This document shows, in pieces, positions 23,308 through 35,800 of a stretch of DNA of 64,000 nucleotides. Position 1 is the first letter of the stretch, and each line of letters begins with the position of its first letter. The notes beneath the pieces are model-generated. The model saw only the letters and a list, made by a program, of their open reading frames with translations, made no database searches and was not told the DNA's origin. Source of the stretch: Lytechinus variegatus (Eukaryota; Echinodermata; Echinoidea; Temnopleuroida; Toxopneustidae); the NCBI RefSeq assembly GCF_018143015.1, contig NC_054747.1, positions 34,191,733-34,255,732 on the forward strand. The letters run 5' to 3'. The position numbers and the translations under genes were made by a program.

Positions 23308-24476
23308 CACTGGCGTAACTACGGAGGGGGGGGCATGGGGGCACGTGCCCCCTCCCCCCAATCGGTTGACCAAAAAACGGGAAAAGAAGAAAAAAGAGGG
23401 AGAAAGGAAGACAAACGTAGTGGGAAAGAAGACATTATTGCTGTTCATTATAGTGTTATATTATATCATAATTATGTTATGTTATATTACATAAGAAACA
23501 TTTTTTCATAACTTTATGAAACATAATTTGCATAGGGCCTTTGTCTTCATTGTTCCTGGTGCTCGCATTGTCTGTTTTTGAGATATATAATCCTGTTATT
23601 CTAAAACCTCCCGTTTTCAAGTCAATATACACCAAACTGCCAAATATATTTCCTCGCACTTCGTGTTATTATTGTTTTATGTACAATAAAATGCTTCTTT
23701 TTCATGACTACTTAAAGTGATTGCCCCATTTTAAGGTCTTAATATAAAACATTTCCTGTCCGTGCTTACGTTCGCGGTAGTGGATTGGTGAAATATGTCT
23801 GCTCTCCATGAATTCCTAGAATCCTTAAAGAAGTCCTTAAAATGTCCCTTTTTCTGATCTGAATATCAAAAATTTTCTGCTCGCGCTTCGTGCTCGCATC
23901 ATTTGGTTAGTGAACTACGTATGGTCTCCGTGAATTCCTACAAACAAGCCTTAAAATGCCCCTCTTCATGTCTGAATTTCCTTAATTTTGAGCTCGCGCT
24001 TCGCGCTGGCAAGATTTGTCTAGTGTGGTGTGTATGTTAATCATGATTACAAGTGCTTTATGTGCATGTTTAGAAGTTATTTTAACAAAATCAGCAAGCG
24101 CTTATTGACACTCGCATTAGATGACTATGGTGAGATGTGTATACTCTTAATGGATTCCTAAAATATAGTCCTTAAAATCTTCCTGTTTGGGGGTCAATAT
24201 TTACAAAAATTTCAGCTCGTGTTTGGGGCTCGCATTATTTAGTGAGACAGGTACGTATCATGATTACAAAATATTGATTACAATGTCCCTTTTTAGGTCT
24301 GAATATCACGAATTTTAAGTTCGTGCTTCGCGCTCGCATTATTTGACCAGTGAGATAATATTCGTTTAATGGCACTGTCCTTAAAATGTCTCTATTTGGT
24401 CAGTATACCTGGCAACTGAGCTCACCTAATGACTCAAAATTTTGCTGGTGCCCCTCCCCCATGCCGTGACCCACTG
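23308..24476. mobile_element. hAT-like non-autonomous element with 8-bp target duplication
   Basis: It is flanked by CCTGGGAC on both sides (23300-23307 and 24477-24484). The ends read CACTGGCGTAAC and, on the complement, CAGTGGGTCACGG. An 8-bp duplication with CAGNGG ends is typical of hAT elements. The interior has CTCGCRTTAT/CTTCGCGCTCGC phrases repeated about every 120-150 bp (23760-24350; R = A or G) and no transposase. It interrupts a LINE. Confidence 0.8.
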
Positions 24477-24551
24477 CCTGGGACTTTAACAACGTACAAT
24501 ATATGTAAAATTAAATCAAAATACTAGTGTAAACGATCTTTAGTACCACCT
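24477..24551 (+). mobile_element. LINE fragment, right piece
   Basis: Continues the LINE after the hAT-like element. ACGATCTTTAGTACC matches ACGATCTTTGGTAC near 39535 in the other LINE copy. It ends where the next repeat begins. Confidence 0.65.
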
Positions 24552-24950
24552 TATTCTCCCGGGGGAGGGGGGCACTTACATTGACGAGAGGACACCATGC
24601 CCGACCCCCAAAACATGTAAAAAGGATGTCTTTTTCAAGATTGGGCACGTACGTTACGTACGTAACGTAATAAGGGTGTCAAAAACACTAAAATAATGAA
24701 AGAAGGGTAGGCCTATCTATTTTCGCTAGGAAATCTACGTGTTTAGGGTCAAATTTGCGAGGGTATGTTTTATAAACAGATGTACTTTTTGCCCCAAGAG
24801 TCAACACTACGTGTTTAGAGAACGATTTGAACGAGGTGTGGGAGGTTGGCTGTACTAATTAAACCCAATGATCGGTAAAGGTAAATCCGACGACCGACGT
24901 CTGTGACATATCACAAATGAAATATAGCTGTACTTGTTTAGGGGTTAAAT
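24552..24950. mobile_element. Foldback element, CACTTACATTGACGAG family, copy 2 (inverted)
   Basis: Begins GGGGGGCACTTACATTGACG. It is the reverse complement of 13310-13702, including TTACGTACGTAA and CCCAAGAGTCAACACTACGT. The far terminus is lost. Confidence 0.75.
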
Positions 24951-24954
24951 TCAT

Positions 24955-25335
24955 GTTCATCTCATGCATTAAATCGATTGCAACTCCATTTTTCATTCTT
25001 GGTTGACAGGACCGAAATAAATATTATTTCTTATAACAAAATACAAAATAAAGAGTGGGAATAGCAACATCAGCTTGATCATAACGTCATGAGAATATGC
25101 GTAGAACTGTTTCACCGAAGTAATTCAAAGCATAAACACCGATAAAAATGTTATATCTTTGTTATTCCTTTTCCGATTTTGATGAAATTTTCACTGTTTG
25201 TCCGATTTTACTCCTGTAAATGGCAATATTTTAATAACATGCGATTTTGTGATATGCCAATAATCAGATTGTCATAGCGGAATCTCGATCTCTATTGAGT
25301 TTAATTACATTTTTTTTCTTCAAATCGGATGAAAT
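24955..25335. repeat. Dispersed repeat F2, copy 2
   Basis: Matches 14935-15345 from CTCATGCATTAAATC to CAAATCGGATGAA, with small indels. It directly abuts the foldback copy on its left and the minisatellite on its right. Confidence 0.75.
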
Positions 25336-25354
25336 GTTTTCCTACCCTTATAAA

Positions 25355-26495
25355 AATCGCCAATGGTATTTGAATGGTGCCGAATGGTAGTTGAATGGTG
25401 ATCTGAATGGTAAATGGTACGCGAATGGTATTTAAGTGGTGTTTCAATGGTAAGTTCTTAATGGTAATTGGTAGTTTATTTAATGGTAAATGGTATACCA
25501 TATACCAATGGTGTCTCAGTGGTATGTGTCTAATGGTATGATTAGTATGATGAATGGTATACCACACACCCAATGGTGTCTCAGTGGTATTCAATGGTGT
25601 TTCAGTGGTATGTGCTTGTAATGGTATGATGGATGGTATACCATTTACTCAATGGTGTCTCAGTGGTATTCAATGGTGTCTCAGTGGTATTCAATGGTGT
25701 ATCAGTGGTATGTGCTTGTAATGGTATGATTGGTATGGTGAATAGTATACCATACACCCAATGGTGTCTCAGTGGTATTCAATGGTGTATGAGTAGTATG
25801 TGCCTGTAATGGTATGATGAATGGTATACCATACACCCAATGGTGTCTCAGTGGTATACAGTGGTGTCTCAGTGGTATTCAATGGTGTCTCAGTAGTATG
25901 TGCCTCCATAATGGTACGACTGGTATGATGAATGGTATACCATATACCCAATGGTGTCTCAGTGGTATACAATGATGTCTCAGTGGTATTCAATAGTGTT
26001 TCATTAGTGTGTGCCTATAATGGTTTGACTGGTATAATGAATGGTATACCATACGCCCAATGGTGTCTCAGTGGTATACAATGGTGTCTCAGTGGTATTC
26101 AATGGTGTCTCAGTAGTATGTGCCTCCATAATGGTACGACTGGTATGATGAATGGTATACCATATACCCAATGGTGTCTCAGTGGTATACAATGATGTCT
26201 CAGTGGTATTCAATGGTGTCTCAGTAGTATGTGCCTGTAATGGTATGATGAATGGTATACCATACACCCAATGGTGTCTCAGTGGTATACAATGGTGTCT
26301 CAGTGGTATTCAATGGTGTCTCAGTAGTATGTGCCTGTAATGGTATGATGAATGGTATACCATACACCCAATGGTGTGTCAGTGGATACAATGGTGTCTC
26401 AGTGATATTCAATAGTGTTTCAGTAGTATGTGCCACTATAATCGTATGATTGGTATGGTGAATGGTATACCATGTACTCAATGGTGTCTCAGTAA
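25355..26495 (+). repeat. GGTATACCAT/GTGTCTCAGTGGTAT minisatellite
   Basis: Higher-order tandem array. A unit of about 100-110 bp (GGTATACCATACACCCAATG, then two to three GTGTCTCAGTGGTAT sub-units, then TGTGCCTGTAATGGTATGAT) recurs at about 25932, 26041, 26152, 26253 and 26353. Both strands are open for long stretches because the sub-unit lacks stops in several frames. The frames are not genes. Confidence 0.92.
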
Positions 26496-26499
26496 TATC

Positions 26500-27600
26500 C
26501 ATCACCATCCTCTCTTTTCCCCTTTGTTTCCTTCTCGCTTTTTGTTTCTTGGTAGTGAAAATTGAACGGCAGAAATGTAGCTCCTCTATCGTACGGTATA
26601 CTGTTCGTTTTTATTTTAAACTACGTTCTTCATATTTTTATTTTCAAAGTTTTATTCTATTTAATTTATAATCATTTTGCTTATTTATGGCCGCTTTTTA
26701 TGAAAAGAACTATATCTGGAGTGTTCCAAAAAGATATTTGCAATTAATCCGAAGATGCAAATTTACAGGTTATATACATTAATTTTATCTAAAACATATC
26801 AATTTGGATTTTTTGATGGAAGAAACAATAAATCAGTTGCAAGTTTGCAATGAAAAGTATGACTTTCAATTGATTTTGGAGTGTGAAATTGATTTTCGTT
26901 CGATTGCAAGTTTCTTGCAATGCCCCATATTTTGCTCAAAATAAATTCACTGTTGGTTGTCTTGGTCCCCCAACCTCTATCAAATTCCCATCCGCAAACC
27001 CTGATATGGTCAGTCTGCAACGTCCAAATTTAGCCCCCTCCGAACCCATTTGTACGCTACTATAGCTGCTTCCAATCATGAATTATTCCTCTCTCTTTTT
27101 TTTACAAATTATATTTTCAAAATTCTAATTCTATTTTTAGGCCCTAATTATTCTTTCTCACGGACGGCGTTCATAAAGAGGAGAGCTATTCTATAGGCCG
27201 GTCGTTGCTTGATTGAAATGATTTATCCATATTGTCTTGCTCCCCCACCCCTATCAAAATTCCCTGCCGCCATACAGGATATAGTACAATGTAACAGAAA
27301 AGAAATATATACTGAATGAAATCTCAATTTCAATCAAAACAAAAGCAAATTAAAAGGGAAGAGGAATGAGTAAAAAATATAAAAAATATAAAAAACAGAA
27401 AAAAGAAAAAGGCAAAGAACAAAAGAAAGAAACAGAAAAGAAAAAAAAGACAACGAAAATAAAAAAGAAAGAAGATAGAGAAAAGGAAAAATATGAAGGG
27501 ATATTATGAAATTAGCCAGTTATTTGTTCAGACAGGACGAATTACCTCAAAAATAAAATTATTTCTGTTACATTCTGGACAATTAGAAGAAAAAAAGACA
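26500..27600. other. Stretch without a gene
   Basis: AT-rich sequence with a purine-rich tract (about 27355-27510, AAAGAAA-type). Part of 27520-27618 is alignable with the sequence after the stop codons of UGT A and B, so it is the probable 3' UTR of UGT C. Confidence 0.5.
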
Positions 27601-27618
27601 AACTATTGTCTAATTTGA

Positions 27619-27895
27619 TTAATCAGTCTTTTGTTTTTTCATATTTCTACATACACATCTGTAACACCCCCTAAGCACGAAGTAATCAATGTAAAGAATG
27701 AAAAGTGATAAAACGACTAGGAATGCGACTACGTCGAGGGAGTTGAGTTCGATGAATCCCATTTCAGTAGAACGAAGACGAAGATGATCTCCACCAAACT
27801 TGATCACGTGTTCTATCCAGAATACAGCCGTTTCCAGAGGGCTGGCGAGTTGGTCTCGCATGATAAACGAAGCCCGCTGCGCACTTATCCTGTAG
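27619..27895 (-). CDS. UGT C exon 4 with stop codon
   Basis: 277 bp, acceptor ATTTTCAG. FWIEHVIKFGGDHLR, membrane helix, tail KKQKTD, stop TAA at 27621-27619. Confidence 0.93.
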
Positions 27896-28019
27896 CTGAA
27901 AATTAGAAGAGCCAAATATATTTTATAAAATTCACAACACTGCCAATAAACATATTTACTGTCATTTCATATTTTCTTTCGTCTGTTTTTTTCATTAGTG
28001 TTTCACCATACTACTACTT

Positions 28020-28079
<60 letters not shown>

Positions 28080-29787
28080 ATAATAATAATGTGTATTTAG
28101 AGGCGCTAAAAACCATAGCGCCTACAATGTAGGAACAACAATTTAACACTTGCAATAATTACCACAATATTCAAGATAAAAAGGGTAATTAATTATTGAG
28201 GAAAAAGGTATGTCTTAAGGGAAGATTTGAAGCTACTACTACTACTACTACTACTAACTGGTACTATATTACTACTTCTACTTCTTATAATATAGTTTTA
28301 TCAAATTCTCGAATCTTTATCAAAGAAATAAAGGCTTAAACGTGCCCTTTTCACCAACAAACACAATTGTCGTAATCAGACACATACAAAAAACCTCACA
28401 CTCATGAAACCAAGTGAAACCAAAATAAAGCAACAGTCTCTGAAACATTAATAGGCCTACCTTTCATCATTAAGAAGCTTGTTAATACTCGTCCGAAACT
28501 CGTCTTCATTTAAATCATTCACGTCCAAAACGAGACCCATCCCTTTCGCTGCTACCTGGTAAGCATTGGTAGTCTGATCACCTATCAGAGGCATGAGGAG
28601 CATCGGAACACCGTAGTTCATGGCTTCATAGACCCCCGCACTACCCGCATGGTAGATCAGTAACCGAGCTTTAGGATGAGCTGGTGATGGAAATAAATGA
28701 AAATGTAATGAAATAATGATAATAAAAGTAATAGTAATAATAATAATAACAATAATAATGTTAATAATAATAATAACAGTAAATATTCCAACAGTATTCT
28801 TAACAGAACGCGATTCTGTAGGCAAGTCTTGGGGATAATTTCTTTGCACAAAGATTGTGATTGAGGGAAAGCAACATAATTTCTACCACTGGACTGTTCT
28901 GGTGATATTTCGTCTTCATGACCCACGATCCTAAAAGTCGTCGAAAATAAAAGTACCTAGGGTCAAATCAGAGCCCTGGGAACGATCGATTATTCAACTG
29001 GGGGTGTTGGTATTAATTTGAAAAGCCACCCCCAAGAAAGGTCATTTTGGCCCAAACTAGAAAAAGCAAAAAAATAAACAAATAAAATTAATAAATGAAA
29101 AAAAACACAATTTTTTAAAGTACGTCATTTTAGTATACACTTTTCAATTTTTCGATACCTACCAGAATTTCAGGTGGTGCTGCCTCAGTGGAGAATAATA
29201 CACGCAGCACCCCTAGGAAGATCGGGGGTACTTCAGCACCACCAGCACCCCTGCTTCCAACTGCCATGGATCAAATGGTCAAATATTAAGGTAATTATTT
29301 GCACCCCATCCAGATTAATAAAATAAATAAAACACCATATTAAAAAAAATCTTACCTAAAAGGTCATTTTGTGGAAGCCACTCCGAGATCAGTGTGTTGT
29401 TGCCTAGGTAACGGGGCTTTTCCCCAAAATATCTCCACAGTATCCTCTGTGGCAATTCACTGAAAACTTTTGAAATTACATCATTGAGGGCTCCACTCGC
29501 AAGAGCTTTATTCGAAGATCCCTTTTGACAAAAAGAGCAAAACAAACGAAGAATATCAGACCAAAACTCAAGAGGTGTACAATAATTTCAGATGATGAAG
29601 ATTATTAATCATTTCTAAAAAGCAAGTGTAATTGTCAATAGCGTTAAAGGACTTGTGTTCAGATATGAAAGTGGGGGGGGGCTTTAGGCATGGACTGGAC
29701 ACCCATAGGCGGCGGAAGCGGGGGGGACGTGTCCCCCCCTAAATTTTAGGTGGGGGGGACGGTCCCCCCTAAATTTTGTTTTGATAA

Positions 29788-29834
<47 letters not shown>

Positions 29835-32800
29835 TGTCAATTTTTTTTCCTGCGTCCCCCCTCTATTCACGTGGACCCCCTTGACACGTGTGTTGTCCCC
29901 CCTAAAATTTAGGTTGATGACCTTTTTTTTTTGGTTTCTCAAAAATTTTTTGGTCGCTTGTCCTATTTTTTACATGTGATATCAGGTGGACACCCCCTAA
30001 ATTTATTGGCTTCCGCCACCCCCCCAAAAAAGAAAAGAGAATATAAACGTGAAAGGTAAAGGGGAAAATATGATGCTGTTATTTCTATGTTATGTAAAAA
30101 AAATCTATCAATGATTTTTTTTTTTTGGGGGGAATTATCAATTAACGGACAAGTCCATCCCAACAAAACATTGATTTGAATAAAAAAAGAAAAATCTAAC
30201 AAGCATAAAAATGAAAATTTCTTCACAATCGGATGTAAGATAAGAAAGATATGATAAATTTAAGTTTCGGTTAATTTCACAAAACAGTTATATGCACATC
30301 CTGGTCGGTATGCAAATGAGGGGACCGATGACAACACTCACTCAATCACTATTTCTTTTGTATTTTAGTGTATGAAATATTCAAATTTTCTCCTCATTGT
30401 CCTGTGAAACAAAGTCTTATTCCGTCCTGAACATGCGCATTACCATTGTTATAACATTTTATGGTTCAGTTAAATTGGTCTTTAATGTCAAATTGGTAAA
30501 AATTGAAATATTGTATAATTCAAACAAACAAAGGAATAGTGAGTGATGGGGACATCGGCTCTTTCATTTACATGTCAGTGAGTTGTGCATATAACTGTTA
30601 TGTGAAAAATAAGCGAAATCTTAGTTTGAAATGTCATAATTTTCTTATTTTACATCGGATTTTGCTCAAATTTCAGCATTATGTTTGTTTGATTTATGTC
30701 TTTTTATTTGAATCAACAATTATCTGGAGTGGACTTGACCTTTAAACGGGTCTCTGTATCGTTTGTCACTAATTTATTCAATAGATGCTGAATCAGCAAT
30801 GTTCACAGCTGCGGAAAGAGCAGAACAGGAGAAGTAGGTTTTAGAATCCTCTATCTCCCCCAAGCCATTGGCGCAATGAGAATTGATCATAAAGCGAGTT
30901 GTGGCAAAGACGAAATTCCTGTCCAAAAAGTACTGTCTATGCAGGTTCCTCAAAAAAAGTTAACTCCAAAGGGTAAAAGAAAAAAAACCCCGCAACGTCC
31001 AAATAACACTGACAACGAACACCGACAGGAACAAAAACTCCAAGAACACAAGAAGTATGTCATTGCCTGCTAGGGAGACATCTCTTAATATTAGTGCCAA
31101 ACGTGTCTACTGGCCTTATGGAGAGATCGCCTGGGTAAAGGAGCTTGGGTGGCAGCAGGAGCGATAAAGTCTTCCTCAGGGGATGGAGTAGAAGGCGGTC
31201 GAAGGGTGAGCTTCAGAAGGAACTGACGCAATGGGGCAGCACGACCGGCTGGGGATGACAAGACATCGATAGGGTGTGGATGGCGGGAGGCATCAGGGTG
31301 ATCCGTCATTGGTGGTGGGCATTTGTCGGCAATGGGCCCCGGTGGGTGTTTCATAAAGCTGTTCGTAAGTTATAAGAGCGACTTTAAGAACGACTGGTGA
31401 TCCTTTCTTGTGGTAAATGGTATATTCATTGGCGACGGTTGAGCGCGTAAGAAAGGATCACCAGTCGTTCTTAAAGTAGCTCTTAACTTACGAACAGCTT
31501 TATGAAACGGCCCCAGGTTGCTGACGGAGAACCTGAATGGGCACAACAGGACACGGAGAGGGTGATGGTTGTCCATGCACCATCAGACGTATCAGCTGGT
31601 TTCAGATGGGATGGATGAGGAATGGATAATTTCAGGCACGAAGGTCGTCCTCCACCATTCTTGGCGGCTAGGGCCAATGTCCCGGAGTGCAATCCAATAC
31701 TTGCAATTATTTAGTGTGATCCAGCCGGATCCATCATCACGGACTAGGTATTGGCCATGCAGCTGTACTTCAATCATGACGCTGGTCTTATGTCCCATTT
31801 CAGTGTAATGGAGCCCTGTCTGGTTCTGAACGCGGACGTGGTTGCCAACAACAATGGAAAGAAGTCGTTTGATGTGCCCCTTCCAGCATTCTACTCCCTT
31901 CATGTGAGGGTTGCGAAGGGCCTCTTCCCTTGGCTGTAAGGTCTCGCACCAGGTGTCGAGTGTCTTTTATTTGCCAGGGGCGATAGGGATAAAGTCCTGG
32001 ATCGGGTGGCCAAAGACACACATTGCTGGGGAGAGCTTTGTGTCCCGGGGAGATGTGTTGCGATAATGGAGTATTGCCCATTGAAAGTGATCCGTATCAG
32101 GGATCCAGTAGTGCCTGTGTTGCTCATGATGAAGCGCCTGATTGTCTTCACAGCAATCTCAGTTTGACAGTTGCTATGGGAAATGCGACAGAGGCAAGAC
32201 GATGATGGATGCCCCAATCCGCAAGGAAACGGCGCGAAGCTACCGCTGTGAACTCGGGGCCGCCATCAGAAGGCAAGCTCGTCAGGAATGCCGAAAGTGG
32301 CGAAGATGCGGCGAAGACATGTAATGAGTCCATTTGCCCCCTGTTCAGACTTTTCTATGAATGGCCGATTTGAGTACTTGTCCTCTATGATAAAATAGTT
32401 GAATCCTTTGTAACCCATTGGTGAGCAGCATGCAGGTGGGACAAGACTTCTCGGAGGAAAGAGTACACGATCACTGTAGAGGATAACCACATCAATCGAA
32501 GAAAGTCCATCATGAAACTGGAAGTATTCACGCAATGGGTGTGGAATGGATGGCGATGTACAGGCAAACCAGACTCGATGAGTTCGAGGAGGGTCTGCAT
32601 GTTGTCATTACTCGCTGTCGCAGAACGCACTCTATCCCATGTAACTGATTTGAGGTGAATAGAGTCCAAGGCACACACGGCAGAGGATAGTGTGCAGACT
32701 TCAACCGAATCAGTGGAAGGGTCCGAGGTCTGAAAGCCCACCATCAGCAGTGATGAGTGCAGGAATGACAGGGGCACGACATCAACCATGGCTACGTCAT

Positions 32801-35800
32801 CTGGGAGGTGCAATTTCGCTGTCTTGCCTGTAGGGTGGCGAGAGAGGCAATCTGTAGCTGGGTGATGGACGCCAGGGACATGGAACATTCTGAACTTGTA
32901 CCGCAGTTGCAGCAGTGTCTCTTCAGAAGCCAAAAGCCAATGCCATCCTTAGGCCAGTCCTTTGCCAGGCAGGTAGGCTTGCTGGAGTAAAATATCATCA
33001 CGTCATCTTCGATCTTGACGGCCTTGGACTCTTCAAGGCACGCAGGAGGGCAGTAGCCCAGACGAATGGCGTACTGGGTTTCAGGAGCTGACAAAATGGT
33101 AACATCTTCTTTGTCATGCTGAAGGCAAAAGATTCTTCGAACCATGACCGCACATCGGTGATATTAGACGGTGCTGGAAAACAAGGGATCGTCTGCAAGT
33201 ATGGATGATTCAAAGGCCAACACAGGCTTTCCGGCTGAGGAAGAGTTGATGAAAACTGTCTGTGACGTAGGTAAGCTGTCTTGTCCGGACAGTACGGCCT
33301 CGGGCAGCCGTGCCAGACAGACTCAATGTAATGGCCCCAAGAATCCGGACGCCCCCTTCATTGGTAGTCTGCATCTTCATACTGACAGGGATGAGGTCCT
33401 TCTGACGTAATCCAAGGTATGTTCATGCCGGCTCAGCAGCTCTGGCACCCGGCGTCAGCCATAGCAGGGGTAGATTGAGGCATCGTAGGGAAGGAGCAAA
33501 ACCAAAGAGCTTCGTAGTCATCAGGAACGACCTGAGCAGTCCCATCTACAAAGGGTTGTGGGGAAGACTTCCATCTGATCCATGCTTGGTTAAGGCTATC
33601 ATAAACGTGATGATCAAGGGGAATGCCATGGCCTCCGCAAGAACGATCATAGCCATGGACAGGGCAAAGGGAGTCAATGAAACATTCTCCTGTCCCTCAG
33701 GGGTCGCTGTTTTGGTTTGTCCCTGCTGTGGCACACGTTCTCCATGTGGTGGAATCTATCACAGTGCCTGCATTTGTGTTCATAGGCATCACACTGTGTC
33801 TTACGGATGCAAGCAGGGGAACCCTATCCATGTCACTTCTTGCCAGAGTAGTTACTCAAGTCTTGGCCTTCTTGAGGTGCATTTGCTTGGTTTTCTGACA
33901 TGAGCTGCTAGCAAAGTTCACGACGTGAGAGTCCAGAAGAGATGAAGCAGAACGCTTGCCTGCCTCCTTTGCCTCAATGAATTGGAAGACATCTTCTAAG
34001 TCCATGGTCAGGTTCTTGTCCCCCAAGAGGTCGAGCTGAATCACGGGGTCAGCGATTCCCCTGGTCAGGGCATCCTGCAGTATCTCATCAGTGTAGTTGA
34101 CAAATCCATAGAGCAACCTAGGCACTTAATGATGAACTTAAAGATCCCGGCTTGACCAGGAAAGCGGGCCCGATCAAAGCTGCAAATTGTCTCGTCCCGA
34201 TCCTGACGCATGCTATGTAGTGCCATCCGAGCCACCATGGTGTTTTCCTCCCGCACAGTGAGCCCCTTGATGGCCGCCAGCACCTTTGGTTCAGACTTGG
34301 TGGTGAGGCTGACGCCAGATCGAGGATCTTGTAAGGTCCTTGTGAAGAGGCTCATCGCAGCACTCAAGGTGTTGCAAAACCTTGTCCTTGCCAGAAATCT
34401 TGGTAGCCTCCACATGATTGGACCATCGAGAGGTGAAGTAAGTCCAGTTCCCATTACTACTGGCTGCAACTATGGTAGGCCTCTTTACCTTTTCTATCTT
34501 GGCAGCAGACCCTGTCCCATGCAGAGGCGTGAATTGAGCAGTGGATTGTGAGTAGGGCAGCAACAATATACGGTAGACATAGTGGTGGCTAGGCAGGTTT
34601 GATCACAAAAAGCTGTGAACATAAATGGGTCTCTCTACAGTTTGTCTTGATCTATTCAGTAGAAGTTTAATAAAAATGTTCACAGCTGTGGAAAGAGCAG
34701 AACAATTTTGGAGGTTGAGGATCCTCTATCAATGTCACAATATCTGCTCGCTCTCATGTAGATCTTCAAAACAATTCTGCCCCATGTACGCCATTTCTGG
34801 ACCCTTCGGAAAATGTGGCTCATTACGCATTTTTCTAAAAAATGAAGATACCTCACGAAACGAAGAAAAAAAGCTGAATAAAAGAAATTTGCTTTATGTG
34901 GTTTCATTAGGTAAAATTGGTGCTAGGTCAATTTTCTTCCAACCACTAGCTGTTTTAGAGGCGATCAAAGATTTTGCTTACCAAAGTAAATACAATGAAC
35001 CCATGATCTCCAGATCCTTGAATAAATCTTTCTAGATCCTCCGGGAGGGGTCTTGGCTCCTTGATGGTAAGTCCTCCAATAGGGATCCAATTCGGAGCTA
35101 TAGGTCTTGGATATTCAAGGGCCCAAGTGTTATGGCACAACCAAAGGTCTGCTTTACTGATGATCTGCCATGGAGTCAGGTCTGGTCGAATACCATAGGT
35201 TCGTTGAAGATGACGTAGATGGCGATAGACAGTAAAGTATTCAATTGCAGAATGTGCACCGTAGAACATTAGTGCATTCTGGATGCGTTCAAAGAGAGTC
35301 ATTTGGTGTCCCAGCTTTGGTGTGAATATTATACTGAAAGGCACATAGGAAACTGGGGTCGGAATACCCAGCATCCCTTCGTGAAAGGCCAGAACTCTTT
35401 TTGTCCCTGTTACAACGATAAATGGAATATCCAGGTAGGCTGCAAGAAGGGTGTCGCAGATATCAGCGATGGGGTACGTTATAAGTTCATCAAAGTTTGC
35501 AAGCCGCAGTTGCTCAAGAATAGCTGTATTTTCAAGCAAAACACCACAACCAAAATCACCATACTCTTTTAATTTCCATGGTCGTGGGTCCCTCATTGCT
35601 TCTAGCTTGGTCATATTAATCAAATCCGTCAAAGAATCCTTGATATCAATGAACTCCTGTAAATCTTGGTCCGTCATGGGATTCGGAAGTATAATCTTTG
35701 ACGTGTAGGAATCTGGCAGGAAACCACCAGCTCCCTGGTGATCAATGATGAGAAATGTCACTTCATGACCGCGCTGCACCAGGGCTTGAGTTATGGTTGT

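Noticed and set aside
25355-26495. CRISPR-like regular repeats
   Set aside because: The words are nested and variable, there are no unique spacers, and the window is clearly animal. It is a minisatellite.
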